Shown here one piece after another: positions 1 to 6,896 of a stretch of 10,743 nucleotides of DNA. Source of the stretch: Dehalococcoidales bacterium (GTDB taxonomy: Bacteria > Chloroflexota > Dehalococcoidia > Dehalococcoidales > UBA2162). How positions within the stretch are numbered: position 1 is the first letter of the stretch; the number at the start of each line of letters is the position of its first letter. A program made the translations under genes and the position numbers. The stretch spans positions 1-10,743 of the forward strand of contig JAENIS010000052.1 of the NCBI GenBank assembly GCA_016844285.1, read 5' to 3'. The notes beneath the pieces were generated by a model. It did no database searches. It had not been told where the DNA came from and saw only the letters and a list, made by a program, of their open reading frames with translations.

Positions 1-27
1 ATTAAAAGAGGGGCTAACGCCCCTCTT
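1..27 (-). terminator. Rho-independent terminator, leftward
   Basis: A perfect 9-bp inverted repeat (6-14 with 19-27, loop TAAC) reads on the minus strand as AAGAGGGGC-GTTA-GCCCCTCTT followed by TTAAT, so the stem runs into a short T-tract. It would stop leftward transcription, most simply that of the permease operon whose last stop codon is at 355. The intervening 330 bases would then form a long, structured 3' untranslated region. The T-tract is short and runs to the window edge, so its full length cannot be judged. Confidence 0.6.
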
Positions 28-60
28 AGACACTCCCTTGTTAAAATCCCTCTCGTTCTC

Positions 61-120
61 CATTTAAGAAAGGGAGAAGTTCTCCCCCTTTGGTAAAGGG
101 GGACTAGGGGGATTTCCCCC
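61..120. repeat. Hairpin-rich intergenic repeat
   Basis: Three palindromes lie nose to tail: GGGAGAA-g-TTCTCCC (72-86), CCCCCTTT-ggt-AAAGGGGG (84-102) and GGGGG-attt-CCCCC (107-120). The first two share bases, so the structures are mutually exclusive. Sequences of the form 'ccccctttggtaaaggggg actaggggg' are familiar to me as dispersed intergenic repeats in several environmental bacterial genomes, but no second copy is present in this window. No gene is visible here. Confidence 0.5.
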
Positions 121-157
121 AAGGCCTTCGCCCCCTCTCTCACTTCTACTCCCCTTC

Positions 158-322
158 CTTGTAGTAATGGCTTGTATCAAATGTCATTCTGAGAAGCAAA
201 GCGACGAAGAATCTGAGCGTGGGGCTGGCAGTAAACCAATAAGCCCCACCACCCCGATACCCTTCGTTACGCTCAGGATGACATGGAAGAACTCCCTTTT
301 GATACAAAGCTTGTAGTAATGG
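158..322. repeat. MITE-like palindromic element with 13-bp flanking direct repeats
   Basis: The 13-mer CTTGTAGTAATGG occurs at 158-170 and again at 310-322. It brackets a 139-base segment whose ends are inverted copies: CTTGTATCAAA at 171-181, and TTTGATACAAAG at 298-309 with one extra base. A second nested inverted pair follows, TGTCATTCTGAG near 182 and CTCAGGATGACA near 273, with one mismatch. Flanking direct repeats outside terminal inverted repeats are the signature of a short non-autonomous transposable element. Read on the minus strand the element gives the peptide string HPERNEG and, later, LRFFVALLLRMT. Such strings recur as spurious ORFs in Chloroflexota and other genomes. A target duplication of 13 bp is long for a classical MITE, so it could instead be a REP-type element. 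Confidence 0.6.
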
Positions 323-354
323 AAGAGGATATGAGAATAGGTTAATAAACAATC

Positions 355-1593
355 TCATACCAGGGATAAGAATACCCAGTAAACGGCCACGTTGATGAGC
401 GTCAGTGGCACCCCTATCTTGACGAATTCCAGAAAAGTCACTGTTTCACCCGATTTGCTCTCGGCATTCTGAATGATTATCACGTTACTGGCGGCACCAA
501 GGATGGAGAAGTTACCGGCAATAGTGCTGCCCGCCGCCAGTGCTACCATTGCCGGTGTTGAAGCGCCCAGTCGAGTCAGCATGGGTAAGTACAGGGCAAC
601 GAGCGGGACATTTGAGATAAGCTGACTTAACAGGATACTCACCGCCATGATGACGCCGACCGAGGTCAGATTCAAATGCAGGCCATTTATCACCGACTGG
701 AAAAAGCCGGCGTCCCAGACACTTGCCATGAGGACAAACATGGCAGCAAAGAAAATAAGCGTCGACCAGTCTATGCGCCGGATGACGACTAATCGTTTTG
801 AACTAAACAGGATAACCGGCAGGGCGGCAATAAGAGCGATATAGGTTAGCCTGAAGTCAATGGCTAAACCGATAAGTACGGTCACGATTTTAGCCACGAC
901 CAGCATCACCAGCAAAATCAGGGAAATCCTGGCCAGACGGGCCAGTTTCTCATCTTTTATCGGCTCCATCTCGTGAACCAGCGGCTTACGGTGAAAATGT
1001 TTTCGGTAGACAAGTCGTAACAGGACATAGGTCAGGAAGAGATTGACTATGGTCGGTATAAATAGATACCGGAAGAAGGTGATAAAGGGATTTCGGACAT
1101 TACCATTGATGGCAATCAACAGGTTTTGCGGGTTGCCGATGGGACTCATCACACTACCGATGGTGACGGCAAAAGCCAGGGCAAGCAACAGAACCCTGGC
1201 CGGAACGCCATTTTTCCGGGCAAAGAGCAGCACCACTGGAGTGCCGATAATGGCCATGGTATCATTCATCAAAAAGGCCGATAGCAATCCCATCCCCAGG
1301 AGAATGAAAATTACCAGATGGTCTAAAGACCGGGTACGTCGAAAGAAGCGGTAAGCTAAATGGGAAAGGTAACCGCTATCTTGCAGGGCCTGCCCGATAA
1401 CAAAAGTGCCGAACAGGAACAGAATAACGTCCGGATTTATCGCCTTTAACGCCCCGGCTGGAGAGATTTGCCCGGTGAACAGGACGGCTAAAGCACCAAG
1501 CAGCATTATCTGCCATATCTGGAGTCTGATATTACCTATCTGCCTGACCGCAATCAGCAAAAAGACAATCAGGAGGACAAGTATCGAAATCAT
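355..1593 (-). CDS. SLC13/ArsB-type anion or cation permease (YbiR-like)
   Basis: A 412-residue integral inner-membrane protein with about 11-12 hydrophobic segments and almost no soluble part. Two half-repeats are recognisable: N-terminal NDT (110-112) followed by SPIGNPQN (150-157), and a matching C-terminal GNFSILGAASN around residues 355-370. These paired re-entrant-loop motifs mark the ion-transporter superfamily (ArsB, NhaD, SLC13, E. coli YbiR). SPIGNPQN most resembles the YbiR/anion-permease branch, but the substrate cannot be read from the sequence. Its ATG lies inside the stop codon of the upstream exonuclease gene (ATGA, 4-bp overlap), so translation is probably coupled and both genes share a promoter. 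The ORF is intact, of normal length, and ends in TGA. Arsenite, sodium/proton, dicarboxylate and sulfate transport are all possible. Confidence 0.85.
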   Translation of the reverse strand: MISILVLLIVFLLIAVRQIGNIRLQIWQIMLLGALAVLFTGQISPAGALKAINPDVILFLFGTFVIGQALQDSGYLSHLAYRFFRRTRSLDHLVIFILLGMGLLSAFLMNDTMAIIGTPVVLLFARKNGVPARVLLLALAFAVTIGSVMSPIGNPQNLLIAINGNVRNPFITFFRYLFIPTIVNLFLTYVLLRLVYRKHFHRKPLVHEMEPIKDEKLARLARISLILLVMLVVAKIVTVLIGLAIDFRLTYIALIAALPVILFSSKRLVVIRRIDWSTLIFFAAMFVLMASVWDAGFFQSVINGLHLNLTSVGVIMAVSILLSQLISNVPLVALYLPMLTRLGASTPAMVALAAGSTIAGNFSILGAASNVIIIQNAESKSGETVTFLEFVKIGVPLTLINVAVYWVFLSLV

Positions 1594-2426
1594 CCCGTGA
1601 ACCGTTTCAGGTAGCGAATCAAATCCGGGTCAAACGGTGTCGACACCGTGTACTTGGTCCGAACGGGTAGAGGCTCGACCGGGATAGGCAGCGTTACCAC
1701 TGATTGATTATAGGCAATGTCAGCCAAATATTGAAGATTCACCACATCCTCCAGATTATAGCGAACCAGAGTATGAAGAGCAGCCTGGTTCCCCCGCTCG
1801 TATTCACGCCAGAGCAGTACCGCCAGAAAACCATCCACGCCCTGCAAAGCTCCTTCCCGCTCCAGTCCAAGCTGGCGTTCGATTGATTTTAAGCCACCCC
1901 GGTAGCCCAATCTCTTGAGGACATAAAGGAGGTCAATATCGGCAATATAGTCGGGCAACTCGCCAAAAGCACGGCGCAGAAAAGGAAGGTCAAACCGTTT
2001 ACCATTGAAGGTAACGAGCAGTGAATACTTCTTTATCTCAAGTGGAAATTCCTCCAGATTGATGCCTCTGACAAAGACTTTGGTGCTTTTGCCGTCAAAG
2101 AGGCCGATGACCGTAATGACATCAGTACCGTGAAAGAGTCCAGTAGTCTCGATATCAACAAAGGCAACGCTGTCCCTGAACTCAGGGTAGACTCGCCACA
2201 TCTCACCGGGCGGCAATTTCTCCCCAAAATAGCGAGCGTCCCCACCATGAAGAGCCTTTACCGATGCCTCCAGATGCGGTACCAGTGTACCACGAATGTA
2301 CCCTGACAGTGGCCTGGCTTCAGCGTGACCAAGACAATCCTCCCATGACAACAAACCCTCAGCCCATAACCGGCGCTCGGTGATATAGCCAACACCGGGC
2401 ACATGCAAAAAAGTGTGCCTTAACAT
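1590..2426 (-). CDS. YprB-family RNase H-like exonuclease (DEDDy)
   Basis: A 278-residue cytoplasmic protein. Residues 88-230 form a DEDD 3'-5' exonuclease fold: motif I is D91-I-E93-T-T-G, motif II is F-N-G-K-R-F-D146, and motif III is Y223-N-L-E-D227, the YxxxD spacing of the DEDDy subclass. All four metal-binding acids and the tyrosine are present, so the enzyme should be active on a nucleic acid. The N-terminal segment (about 6-35, HVPGVGYITERRLWAEGLL) resembles the short helical region that precedes the nuclease in the YprB/COG3359 family, whose physiological substrate is poorly known. The ATG is preceded by a weak purine-rich site (AAGAAGAG). The stop overlaps the start of the permease gene, making this the first gene of a two-gene unit. 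Pairing with a transporter gives no obvious functional link. Confidence 0.85.
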   Translation of the reverse strand: MLRHTFLHVPGVGYITERRLWAEGLLSWEDCLGHAEARPLSGYIRGTLVPHLEASVKALHGGDARYFGEKLPPGEMWRVYPEFRDSVAFVDIETTGLFHGTDVITVIGLFDGKSTKVFVRGINLEEFPLEIKKYSLLVTFNGKRFDLPFLRRAFGELPDYIADIDLLYVLKRLGYRGGLKSIERQLGLEREGALQGVDGFLAVLLWREYERGNQAALHTLVRYNLEDVVNLQYLADIAYNQSVVTLPIPVEPLPVRTKYTVSTPFDPDLIRYLKRFTG

Positions 2427-2528
2427 TACTCTTCTTACCGTTCCTTCCCCACCCGTTTGACCGGCCTAATCTTTCTATTTCAAGCCAGATGTTAACTTCG
2501 AACTGGTAGGAAAACCCTCTTTTTATCA

Positions 2529-2537
2529 AGTATAGCA
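2529..2537 (-). promoter_or_regulatory. Candidate extended -10 promoter for the exonuclease-permease operon
   Basis: On the minus strand the sequence reads TGC-TATACT, an extended -10 element (TGn plus a 5-of-6 match to TATAAT). No convincing -35 box lies upstream, which extended -10 promoters can tolerate. Transcription would begin near 2522, giving an untranslated leader of about 95 bases before the exonuclease ATG. Confidence 0.4.
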
Positions 2538-2695
2538 AAAATAAGATTGGCATTGTTTTATAAGGTCATTGAGCAAATTATCACGGAGAAGAGCCGAAGA
2601 GAGTGGTGGGGTCAGCAAACAATCTTTACATTCATTCATTGTCACTGTTGCTGATAGGCATCGACAATGGAGCCGAAGAAGCGAGACTGGTTTAT

Positions 2696-2724
2696 TTGAC
2701 AGTGGCTAGGACTTGTATTACAAT
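2696..2724 (+). promoter_or_regulatory. Sigma-70-type promoter for the solute-binding lipoprotein
   Basis: A perfect -35 hexamer TTGACA (2696-2701) is followed after exactly 17 bases by TACAAT (2719-2724), a 5-of-6 match to the -10 consensus. Transcription should start near 2731, about 78 bases ahead of the chosen ATG. This is the best promoter match in the window, so the gene is probably well expressed, subject to whatever acts at the leader palindrome downstream. Confidence 0.75.
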
Positions 2725-2742
2725 AAAACAGGTAGTTATTTA

Positions 2743-2776
2743 TTGGATATATAGGCTATTTTTTAGATATATCCAG
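2743..2776 (+). promoter_or_regulatory. Leader palindrome, possible operator or hairpin
   Basis: TGGATATAT (2744-2752) pairs perfectly with ATATATCCA (2767-2775) around a 14-base A/T-rich loop, with one further wobble pair outside. It lies between the predicted transcription start (about 2731) and the ribosome site (2797). As DNA it could be a repressor site just downstream of the promoter; as RNA it would be a weak AU-rich hairpin. It has no T-tract after it, so it is not a terminator. Confidence 0.35.
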
Positions 2777-2796
2777 GTCTTTATAATGATGCCAGC

Positions 2797-2802
2797 AGGA
2801 GG
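2797..2802 (+). promoter_or_regulatory. AGGAGG ribosome binding site deciding the lipoprotein start
   Basis: A full AGGAGG ends directly against an upstream in-frame ATG (2803), which leaves no spacing for that codon. The next ATG (2809) is 6 bases away, the normal distance. The start is therefore placed at 2809, which also leaves a positively charged MRNAQLAK signal-peptide N-region. Confidence 0.8.
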
Positions 2803-2808
2803 ATGGAA

Positions 2809-4506
2809 ATGAGAAATGCTCAGTTAGCTAAAGTGGTGGCTACAGCCGGCCTAGTCACCCTACTCGTTCTCGTTGGGTGTGGCCGAGCGGCGCCCATGCC
2901 CACACCGACACCAACACCCACTCCGACGCCTACCCCTACACCGACACCTACCCCTACACCGACACCAACACCAACACCAACACCAAGCGGACCTTATGGC
3001 GAATTAAGAATGGCATTAGGCGTAATTGGTCTGGAAAGACTCGACCCGGGACAAGGCACAAGGACGACGGTCGGCTCACAGGTAGTCCCCTTTATGGATG
3101 CGTTCTTCTGGATGGACAGCCCGGGCAAGCCGATGAAGCCGGGGATAATCGTGAAATGGGAGATGGCGGCGGACGCCCTCTCGTGGACTTACTCCGTGCG
3201 CCAGGGGGTTAAGTTTCATAATGGCGAGGACCTGAAAGCGGATGACGTCAAGTTCAGTATCGAGCACTATATGGCCAGGGATTCCTATAGCGCCGAAATG
3301 AGAGATTATGTGGAGCGTATCGAGTTAGTCGACGATTATACGCTACGCATCTACACCAAGGGCAAACAACTCTACCTCCCGTACGTAAGTACTCAAGCGC
3401 AAACGCAGGGGATAGTGTCGCCCAAGGATTACGTTGAAAAAAATGGCTGGTCATACTTCGAGCGTTACCCCATCGGCAGTGGTTCCTTCCGCTTTGTGCG
3501 CACGGTTGCGGGCGATCTCCTTGAGTACGAAGCACTGGCTCAGCACTGGCGGCAGGTACCTGATTTCAAGAAACTGGTCACGATAGTGATGCCCGATGAG
3601 ACGACCCGGGTGGCATCGCTAAAGACGGGAGCCGTCGATGTCGTTGACGTCGGCCTGGAGGTTGGCGTGGACCTGGAGAAGAACGGCTACAAGACCTTTG
3701 CTGCCGAAACAGTGTATCCCCTGGTTAACCTTTTTGGTGCTTACGACCCGAGGGTGGCCGGCAAGCCGATTACCGATATCAGGGTACGGCAGGCACTTAG
3801 CCTGGCGATCAATCGGGATGAGATGATGAAAACCTTCTTCATGGGCAAGGCTACCCCGGCTATGCCTCCCTTTACTTATGCAGGCACGATGGATATTGAT
3901 GTCCCTTATTGGCAAGAGTACATGGCCAAGATTAACCGCTATGACCTGGCGGAGGCGAAGCGACTGCTCAAGGAAGCGGGCTATCCCGATGGCTTCAGCA
4001 TCAAGTTCTATACTTTCGCCGCCGCAGGGATTCCCTGGCTACCCAAGATGGCGGAGATAATCGAGAGCTACTGGCGACCGCTAGGGGTGAAAGCCGAGAT
4101 AACCCCCATTGAGCTTGCCTCCTTTACCGCCTGGCGCAAGGGACCGGCTGAACTATTCCTTGGGCAAGCAAGCACTTTTCGCTTACAGACCAACCTGTAT
4201 GACGTTGCCCCACGAGGCCTGAGAGGCTGGCACAGTGGTTTGGCCAGCGCCACCGTGATCGCACCCGGGGCCATGCCTGAGTTGGATAAGCTAATCACTG
4301 ATGCCCTGGGTGAGAGGGACGAGGCCAAGAGGCGGGAGATGATCGCCACGATAATCAAGACAGGGACCGATACTTATACGACCCTTCAGATTGCCGAAGT
4401 CCCATCGATGGCCGCTCTAGGACCTCGTGTCGATATCAGTTTCCCCACCCCGCTAGCGTCGTCTTATCTGCCGAGCTACGCTGCCGGATTCATCCACCGG
4501 AAATAG
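2809..4506 (+). CDS. ABC-type peptide/nickel-family solute-binding lipoprotein (SBP_bac_5)
   Basis: A 565-residue secreted lipoprotein that would capture an oligopeptide, nickel chelate or similar ligand and deliver it to an ABC importer. Residues 1-24 are a type II signal peptide: a charged start, a hydrophobic core and lipobox LVGC with Cys24 as the lipidation site. Residues 32-59 are 14 consecutive Thr-Pro pairs, a spacer holding the binding domain off the membrane. From about 63 to the end runs the family-5 binding fold, with KFHNGEDLKADDVKFSIE (from about 135), the PIGSGSFRF strand, DIRVRQALSLAINRDEM and YDLAEAKRLLKEAGYPDG, all standard family landmarks. No permease or ATPase gene adjoins it, and a strong promoter and terminator enclose it alone, so it is an orphan receptor relying on a transporter encoded elsewhere. 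The ligand cannot be inferred. Confidence 0.92.
   Translation: MRNAQLAKVVATAGLVTLLVLVGCGRAAPMPTPTPTPTPTPTPTPTPTPTPTPTPTPTPSGPYGELRMALGVIGLERLDPGQGTRTTVGSQVVPFMDAFFWMDSPGKPMKPGIIVKWEMAADALSWTYSVRQGVKFHNGEDLKADDVKFSIEHYMARDSYSAEMRDYVERIELVDDYTLRIYTKGKQLYLPYVSTQAQTQGIVSPKDYVEKNGWSYFERYPIGSGSFRFVRTVAGDLLEYEALAQHWRQVPDFKKLVTIVMPDETTRVASLKTGAVDVVDVGLEVGVDLEKNGYKTFAAETVYPLVNLFGAYDPRVAGKPITDIRVRQALSLAINRDEMMKTFFMGKATPAMPPFTYAGTMDIDVPYWQEYMAKINRYDLAEAKRLLKEAGYPDGFSIKFYTFAAAGIPWLPKMAEIIESYWRPLGVKAEITPIELASFTAWRKGPAELFLGQASTFRLQTNLYDVAPRGLRGWHSGLASATVIAPGAMPELDKLITDALGERDEAKRREMIATIIKTGTDTYTTLQIAEVPSMAALGPRVDISFPTPLASSYLPSYAAGFIHRK
2902..2985 (+). repeat. Thr-Pro codon microsatellite (14 hexamer units)
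   Basis: Fourteen ACN-CCN hexamers encode (Thr-Pro)14 inside the lipoprotein. Third positions vary (aca, acc, acg, act; ccg, cca, ccc, cct), with a locally homogeneous run of four acacca units at 2962-2985 and a repeated 12-base acccctacaccg block before it. Unit loss or gain would keep the frame and only change spacer length. Confidence 0.9.
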
Positions 4507-4529
4507 TGCTAGAGAAGCTAGTGCATAAC

Positions 4530-4568
4530 AAAGGAGGCGGCCAAATAAGGCCGCCTCCTTTTTGTCTT
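4530..4568. terminator. Strong Rho-independent terminator, probably bidirectional
   Basis: A perfect 13-bp stem (4530-4542 AAAGGAGGCGGCC with 4549-4561) has a 6-base loop AAATAA. On the plus strand it runs into a T-tract (CCTTTTTGTCTT), 23 bases after the lipoprotein stop. On the minus strand it is followed by TTTGTTAT, and the thiolase stop is 25 bases away, so the same hairpin can end both converging transcripts. Confidence 0.9.
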
Positions 4569-4585
4569 CGCCAGTCCCGTTAGAG

Positions 4586-5848
4586 CTATATCCTCTCCAC
4601 GACCACACAGATGCCCAGGCCACCACCACCACAGATGGTCAGCAGCCCGTATCTGGCATTGCGCCGGGCCATCTCATTGATTAGTGTAACCAGCCTCATT
4701 GTCCCGGTCGCCCCGATAGGATGCCCCAGGGAAATCCCGGAGCCGTTAACATTTACCTTGTTATCACGCTCTTCCGGGCTGAGACCCATTAGCTTGGCAT
4801 CGGCCAGAGCTTGGGCGGCAAAGGCTTCCTGTATTTCAATAAGCTCAATTTTATCTATGGTCAGCCCGGCTTTCTTCAGTGCCTTATTCACCGCCGCGGG
4901 GACGGCCGGGTAGGTAAGGGTTGGGTCAGCGCCAGCGGCAGCGAAAGCCCTGATGTAAGCCATTGGCTTAATATTACGCTCCCTGGCTTTCTCCGGGGTC
5001 ATCAAGACTATGGCCGCCGCCCCATCATTCTCACTTGAAGAGTTACCGGCGGTACACACCCCCCCGGGATAGACGGTACGCAACTTTGCCAACTGCTCTA
5101 AAGAGGTATCGCGGCGAGGCCCCTCATCGACATCACGCCTGACCTCCTTGCCCCCTTCCAGGACCGTGACCGGGATAATCTCCTGCTTAAACTTGCCCGA
5201 ATCGGTAGCGGCCACCGCTCGCTGGTGAGAGCGCAAAGACCACTTATCGGCTTCCTCACGGCTGATGCCTTCCTGTTTGGCAGCGGCTTCGGCCCAACTC
5301 ATCATCGAATTAAGCTCACCAAACCGGTGTATCGGCTGGCTCATCGGCCGGGCACGCTGTATCCTGTCGTAGAGGGGTATCCCCCACATGGATAAGCTGC
5401 CGTGGCCCCTGGGGAAAAAGCCCCATTTGGGGTCAGTCTTTCCACCCAGTCCCCACTTCATCTGCTCGCCGGGGATGAAAAGCTCGGCACGGCTCATGCT
5501 CTCGGCGCCACCGACAACCACAATCCCGGCGTCACCGGTCTGGATTTCCAGCGCTCCGCTCCAGATGGCTTGCACACCAGAGCAGCAGCGCATATCAAGG
5601 GTAAAGCCAGGCACTTCCACCGGCCAGCCTGCCTCAAGAAGAGCCATACGAGCCAGATTAGCCGCCTCGCCATTCATATAGGATTGCCCCAGAACAACCT
5701 TCTCCACATCCTCCGGCTTCACGTTGGCTCTCTTTATGGCCTCATTGAGAGCTAAGGCAGCCAGCTTCTCCACCGGAATCTCGCGCAGCATGCCGCAATA
5801 AGACCCGATGGGGGAACGGACGCCACTGGCAACAACAACCTCGTTCAT
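4586..5848 (-). CDS. Thiolase (acetyl-CoA C-acyltransferase family)
   Basis: A 420-residue cytoplasmic thiolase that condenses two acyl-CoAs or cleaves a 3-ketoacyl-CoA. Catalytic residues are visible: nucleophile Cys88 in RCCSG, His376 in GISLGHPIGATG and Cys406 in TICGGGGLG. The usual NEAFA loop reads QEAFA, with Gln340 in place of the Asn (or the His of FadI-type enzymes) that helps form the oxyanion hole. The protein is about 30 residues longer than typical 390-residue thiolases; the extra length appears to lie in the loop domain, roughly 120-185. The start is set at 5848, where AGGAGG stands 8 bases upstream. An in-frame start at 5905 would overlap the upstream gene and add a non-family extension. 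It follows the 3-hydroxyacyl-CoA dehydrogenase by 19 bases and is surely co-transcribed. Biosynthetic and degradative roles cannot be separated. Confidence 0.92.
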   Translation of the reverse strand: MNEVVVASGVRSPIGSYCGMLREIPVEKLAALALNEAIKRANVKPEDVEKVVLGQSYMNGEAANLARMALLEAGWPVEVPGFTLDMRCCSGVQAIWSGALEIQTGDAGIVVVGGAESMSRAELFIPGEQMKWGLGGKTDPKWGFFPRGHGSLSMWGIPLYDRIQRARPMSQPIHRFGELNSMMSWAEAAAKQEGISREEADKWSLRSHQRAVAATDSGKFKQEIIPVTVLEGGKEVRRDVDEGPRRDTSLEQLAKLRTVYPGGVCTAGNSSSENDGAAAIVLMTPEKARERNIKPMAYIRAFAAAGADPTLTYPAVPAAVNKALKKAGLTIDKIELIEIQEAFAAQALADAKLMGLSPEERDNKVNVNGSGISLGHPIGATGTMRLVTLINEMARRNARYGLLTICGGGGLGICVVVERI

Positions 5849-5867
5849 CTTACCTTCCTCCTTAATT

Positions 5868-6758
5868 TTATTGGTTCTCCAACCCGAAATAGGTATAGTA
5901 GCCACCCTTGCTACCCGGTTTCTTCCCCAGGTAACCGGACACGACCAGTTGTTTTAGTAACAACGGTGGTGCCCATTTAGGGTCACCCGTAGCCTGAAAT
6001 AAAGCCCTTAAGTTATTCAGACGGACATCTAAACCAACGAGGTCACAGGTCTCAAAGGGACCCATCCTGTGCCCATAGAATAGTTTAGCGCCGGTATCAA
6101 TATCCTTGACTGAAGCCACTCCTTCTTCCAGCATTTTGCTGGCTTCAACATAAAGGGCGGCACCAAGCCGGGTGCTGGCAAAACCGGGCGAATCCTTGAC
6201 CACAACCGGGGTTTTCCCCAGTTTGCCGGCCAGGCCCTTGACCAGTTCCACCGTATCATCGGAGGTTAAGACTCCCTTCACAATTTCAAGGGGAAGCATC
6301 AGTGCCACCGGATTCGAGAAATGGGCACCAACAACCCTATCCGGTCTATCCGTCGCTGAAGCTATCTCGGTAATGCTCAATGTTGACGTATTGGAAGCTA
6401 AGACCGCCTCCTTCTTGGCAAGACCGGCGACCTCTTTGAAAAGCACCTTTTTTAGCTCCATACTTTCGAAAACAGCCTCGATGACAAGGTCGGCCTGGCT
6501 GACGGCAGCGGCGATGTTAGCCGTCGTTTTGATTCGGCCAAGGATGGCCTCCAGTTCTTTGGCTGTCATCTTCCCTTTATCGACAAAGTACTTCTGCAGA
6601 TTATTCCGCTGGATTTCCAGCCCTCTGCGGGCAAGCTCTTCCGTGGTATCGGTCATTATCACCTGATAACCACCCAGCCGCGATAGCAGGTCAGCTATCC
6701 CATTCCCCATCGTCCCGGCGCCAAGCACCGCCACCGTCTTTACATCCTCAATCTTCAT
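5868..6758 (-). CDS. 3-hydroxyacyl-CoA (3-hydroxybutyryl-CoA) dehydrogenase
   Basis: A 296-residue NAD(P)-dependent enzyme that interconverts 3-hydroxyacyl-CoA and 3-ketoacyl-CoA, the step adjoining the thiolase encoded next. The N-terminal Rossmann fold has GAGTMG at 13-18. The acidic residue ending strand 2 (Asp37 in MTDTTE) suggests NAD. Family catalytic residues follow: Ser122/Ser125 in ASNTSTLS, His146 in GAHFSNP and Glu158 in PLEIV. The C-terminal dimerisation domain begins after PGF (191-193). Here the usual PGFxxNR Asn is Thr196; Ser or Thr at this place occurs in a subgroup with an RLGxAL motif, as here. The start is the ATG at 6758, seven bases after GGAGG; a GTG six bases upstream is too close to that site. 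It is the first gene of the operon. Length is normal and the frame intact. Confidence 0.92.
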   Translation of the reverse strand: MKIEDVKTVAVLGAGTMGNGIADLLSRLGGYQVIMTDTTEELARRGLEIQRNNLQKYFVDKGKMTAKELEAILGRIKTTANIAAAVSQADLVIEAVFESMELKKVLFKEVAGLAKKEAVLASNTSTLSITEIASATDRPDRVVGAHFSNPVALMLPLEIVKGVLTSDDTVELVKGLAGKLGKTPVVVKDSPGFASTRLGAALYVEASKMLEEGVASVKDIDTGAKLFYGHRMGPFETCDLVGLDVRLNNLRALFQATGDPKWAPPLLLKQLVVSGYLGKKPGSKGGYYTYFGLENQ

Positions 6759-6825
6759 CGTCACTCCTCCGATTTCCCCTATATTAGACCCGAAAGAGAT
6801 TTGATAATCCGGTCTTCAAGAAGCA

Positions 6826-6869
6826 TCCCTGGGGCGATTCGAACGCCCGACCAACTGCTTAGAAGGCAG
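6826..6869 (-). repeat. Displaced 3' half of tRNA-Arg (att site, left)
   Basis: These 44 bases are identical to 7882-7925, the 3' part of the intact tRNA-Arg gene from the anticodon stem to the acceptor end. Four of the five bases before them also match. The sequence loses all tRNA character after 6869, so there is no D-arm or 5' acceptor strand and no functional tRNA. It marks where the original tRNA 3' end sat before an element integrated. The acceptor base differs from the intact copy (A at 6825 against G at 7881). Confidence 0.9.
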
Positions 6870-6896
6870 GCCAATACGCTCAAATTGCTTAACAAA

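Larger units (their letters stand above)
2427..2808. other. Divergent intergenic region without a gene
   Basis: These 382 bases separate the leftward exonuclease-permease unit from the rightward solute-binding lipoprotein. It is AT-rich and holds one candidate promoter for each direction plus a leader palindrome, all listed separately. Two spaced inverted repeats (TCAGCAA 2612-2618 with TTGCTGA 2648-2654, and CATTGTC 2637-2643 with GACAATG 2663-2669) lie just upstream of the rightward promoter. They could be regulator sites, but are short enough to be chance. Open frames here have no recognisable protein character. Confidence 0.7.

Noticed and set aside
146..358. Minus-strand 70-residue frame overlapping the permease stop
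   Set aside because: Its distinctive part is the translated palindromic repeat (HPERNEG), it has no ribosome site and no domain character; such frames are recurrent false genes.
2612..2669. Two spaced 7-bp inverted repeats upstream of the lipoprotein promoter
   Set aside because: Short arms with long gaps are expected by chance in an AT-rich spacer; mentioned only in the intergenic entry.
2603..2812. 69-residue plus-strand frame before the lipoprotein
   Set aside because: It spans the near-consensus promoter and leader palindrome, has no ribosome site and no recognisable family features.
2902..2985. Possible CRISPR-like array
   Set aside because: The period is 6 bases with no spacers; it is a coding microsatellite.
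2877..3212. Frame with His-Thr-Asp-Thr-Asn repeats overlapping the lipoprotein
   Set aside because: It is only the shifted reading of the Thr-Pro microsatellite.
5849..5905. Longer thiolase start at 5905
   Set aside because: It would overlap the dehydrogenase gene, adds residues foreign to the family and ignores the AGGAGG placed for 5848.
6781..6807. Promoter for the dehydrogenase-thiolase operon (TAATAT with TTATCA, minus strand)
   Set aside because: Spacing is only 15 bases and the -35 match is poor, so I do not report it; the true promoter is unresolved.
6826..6869. A second functional tRNA-Arg
   Set aside because: Only the 3' half exists; the D-arm and 5' acceptor strand are missing.
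6801..6896. N-terminal extension of the HTH fragment back to 6801
   Set aside because: Most of this part is the translation of the tRNA-Arg half-site (AIRTPDQLL), not protein sequence, and it lacks a ribosome site.
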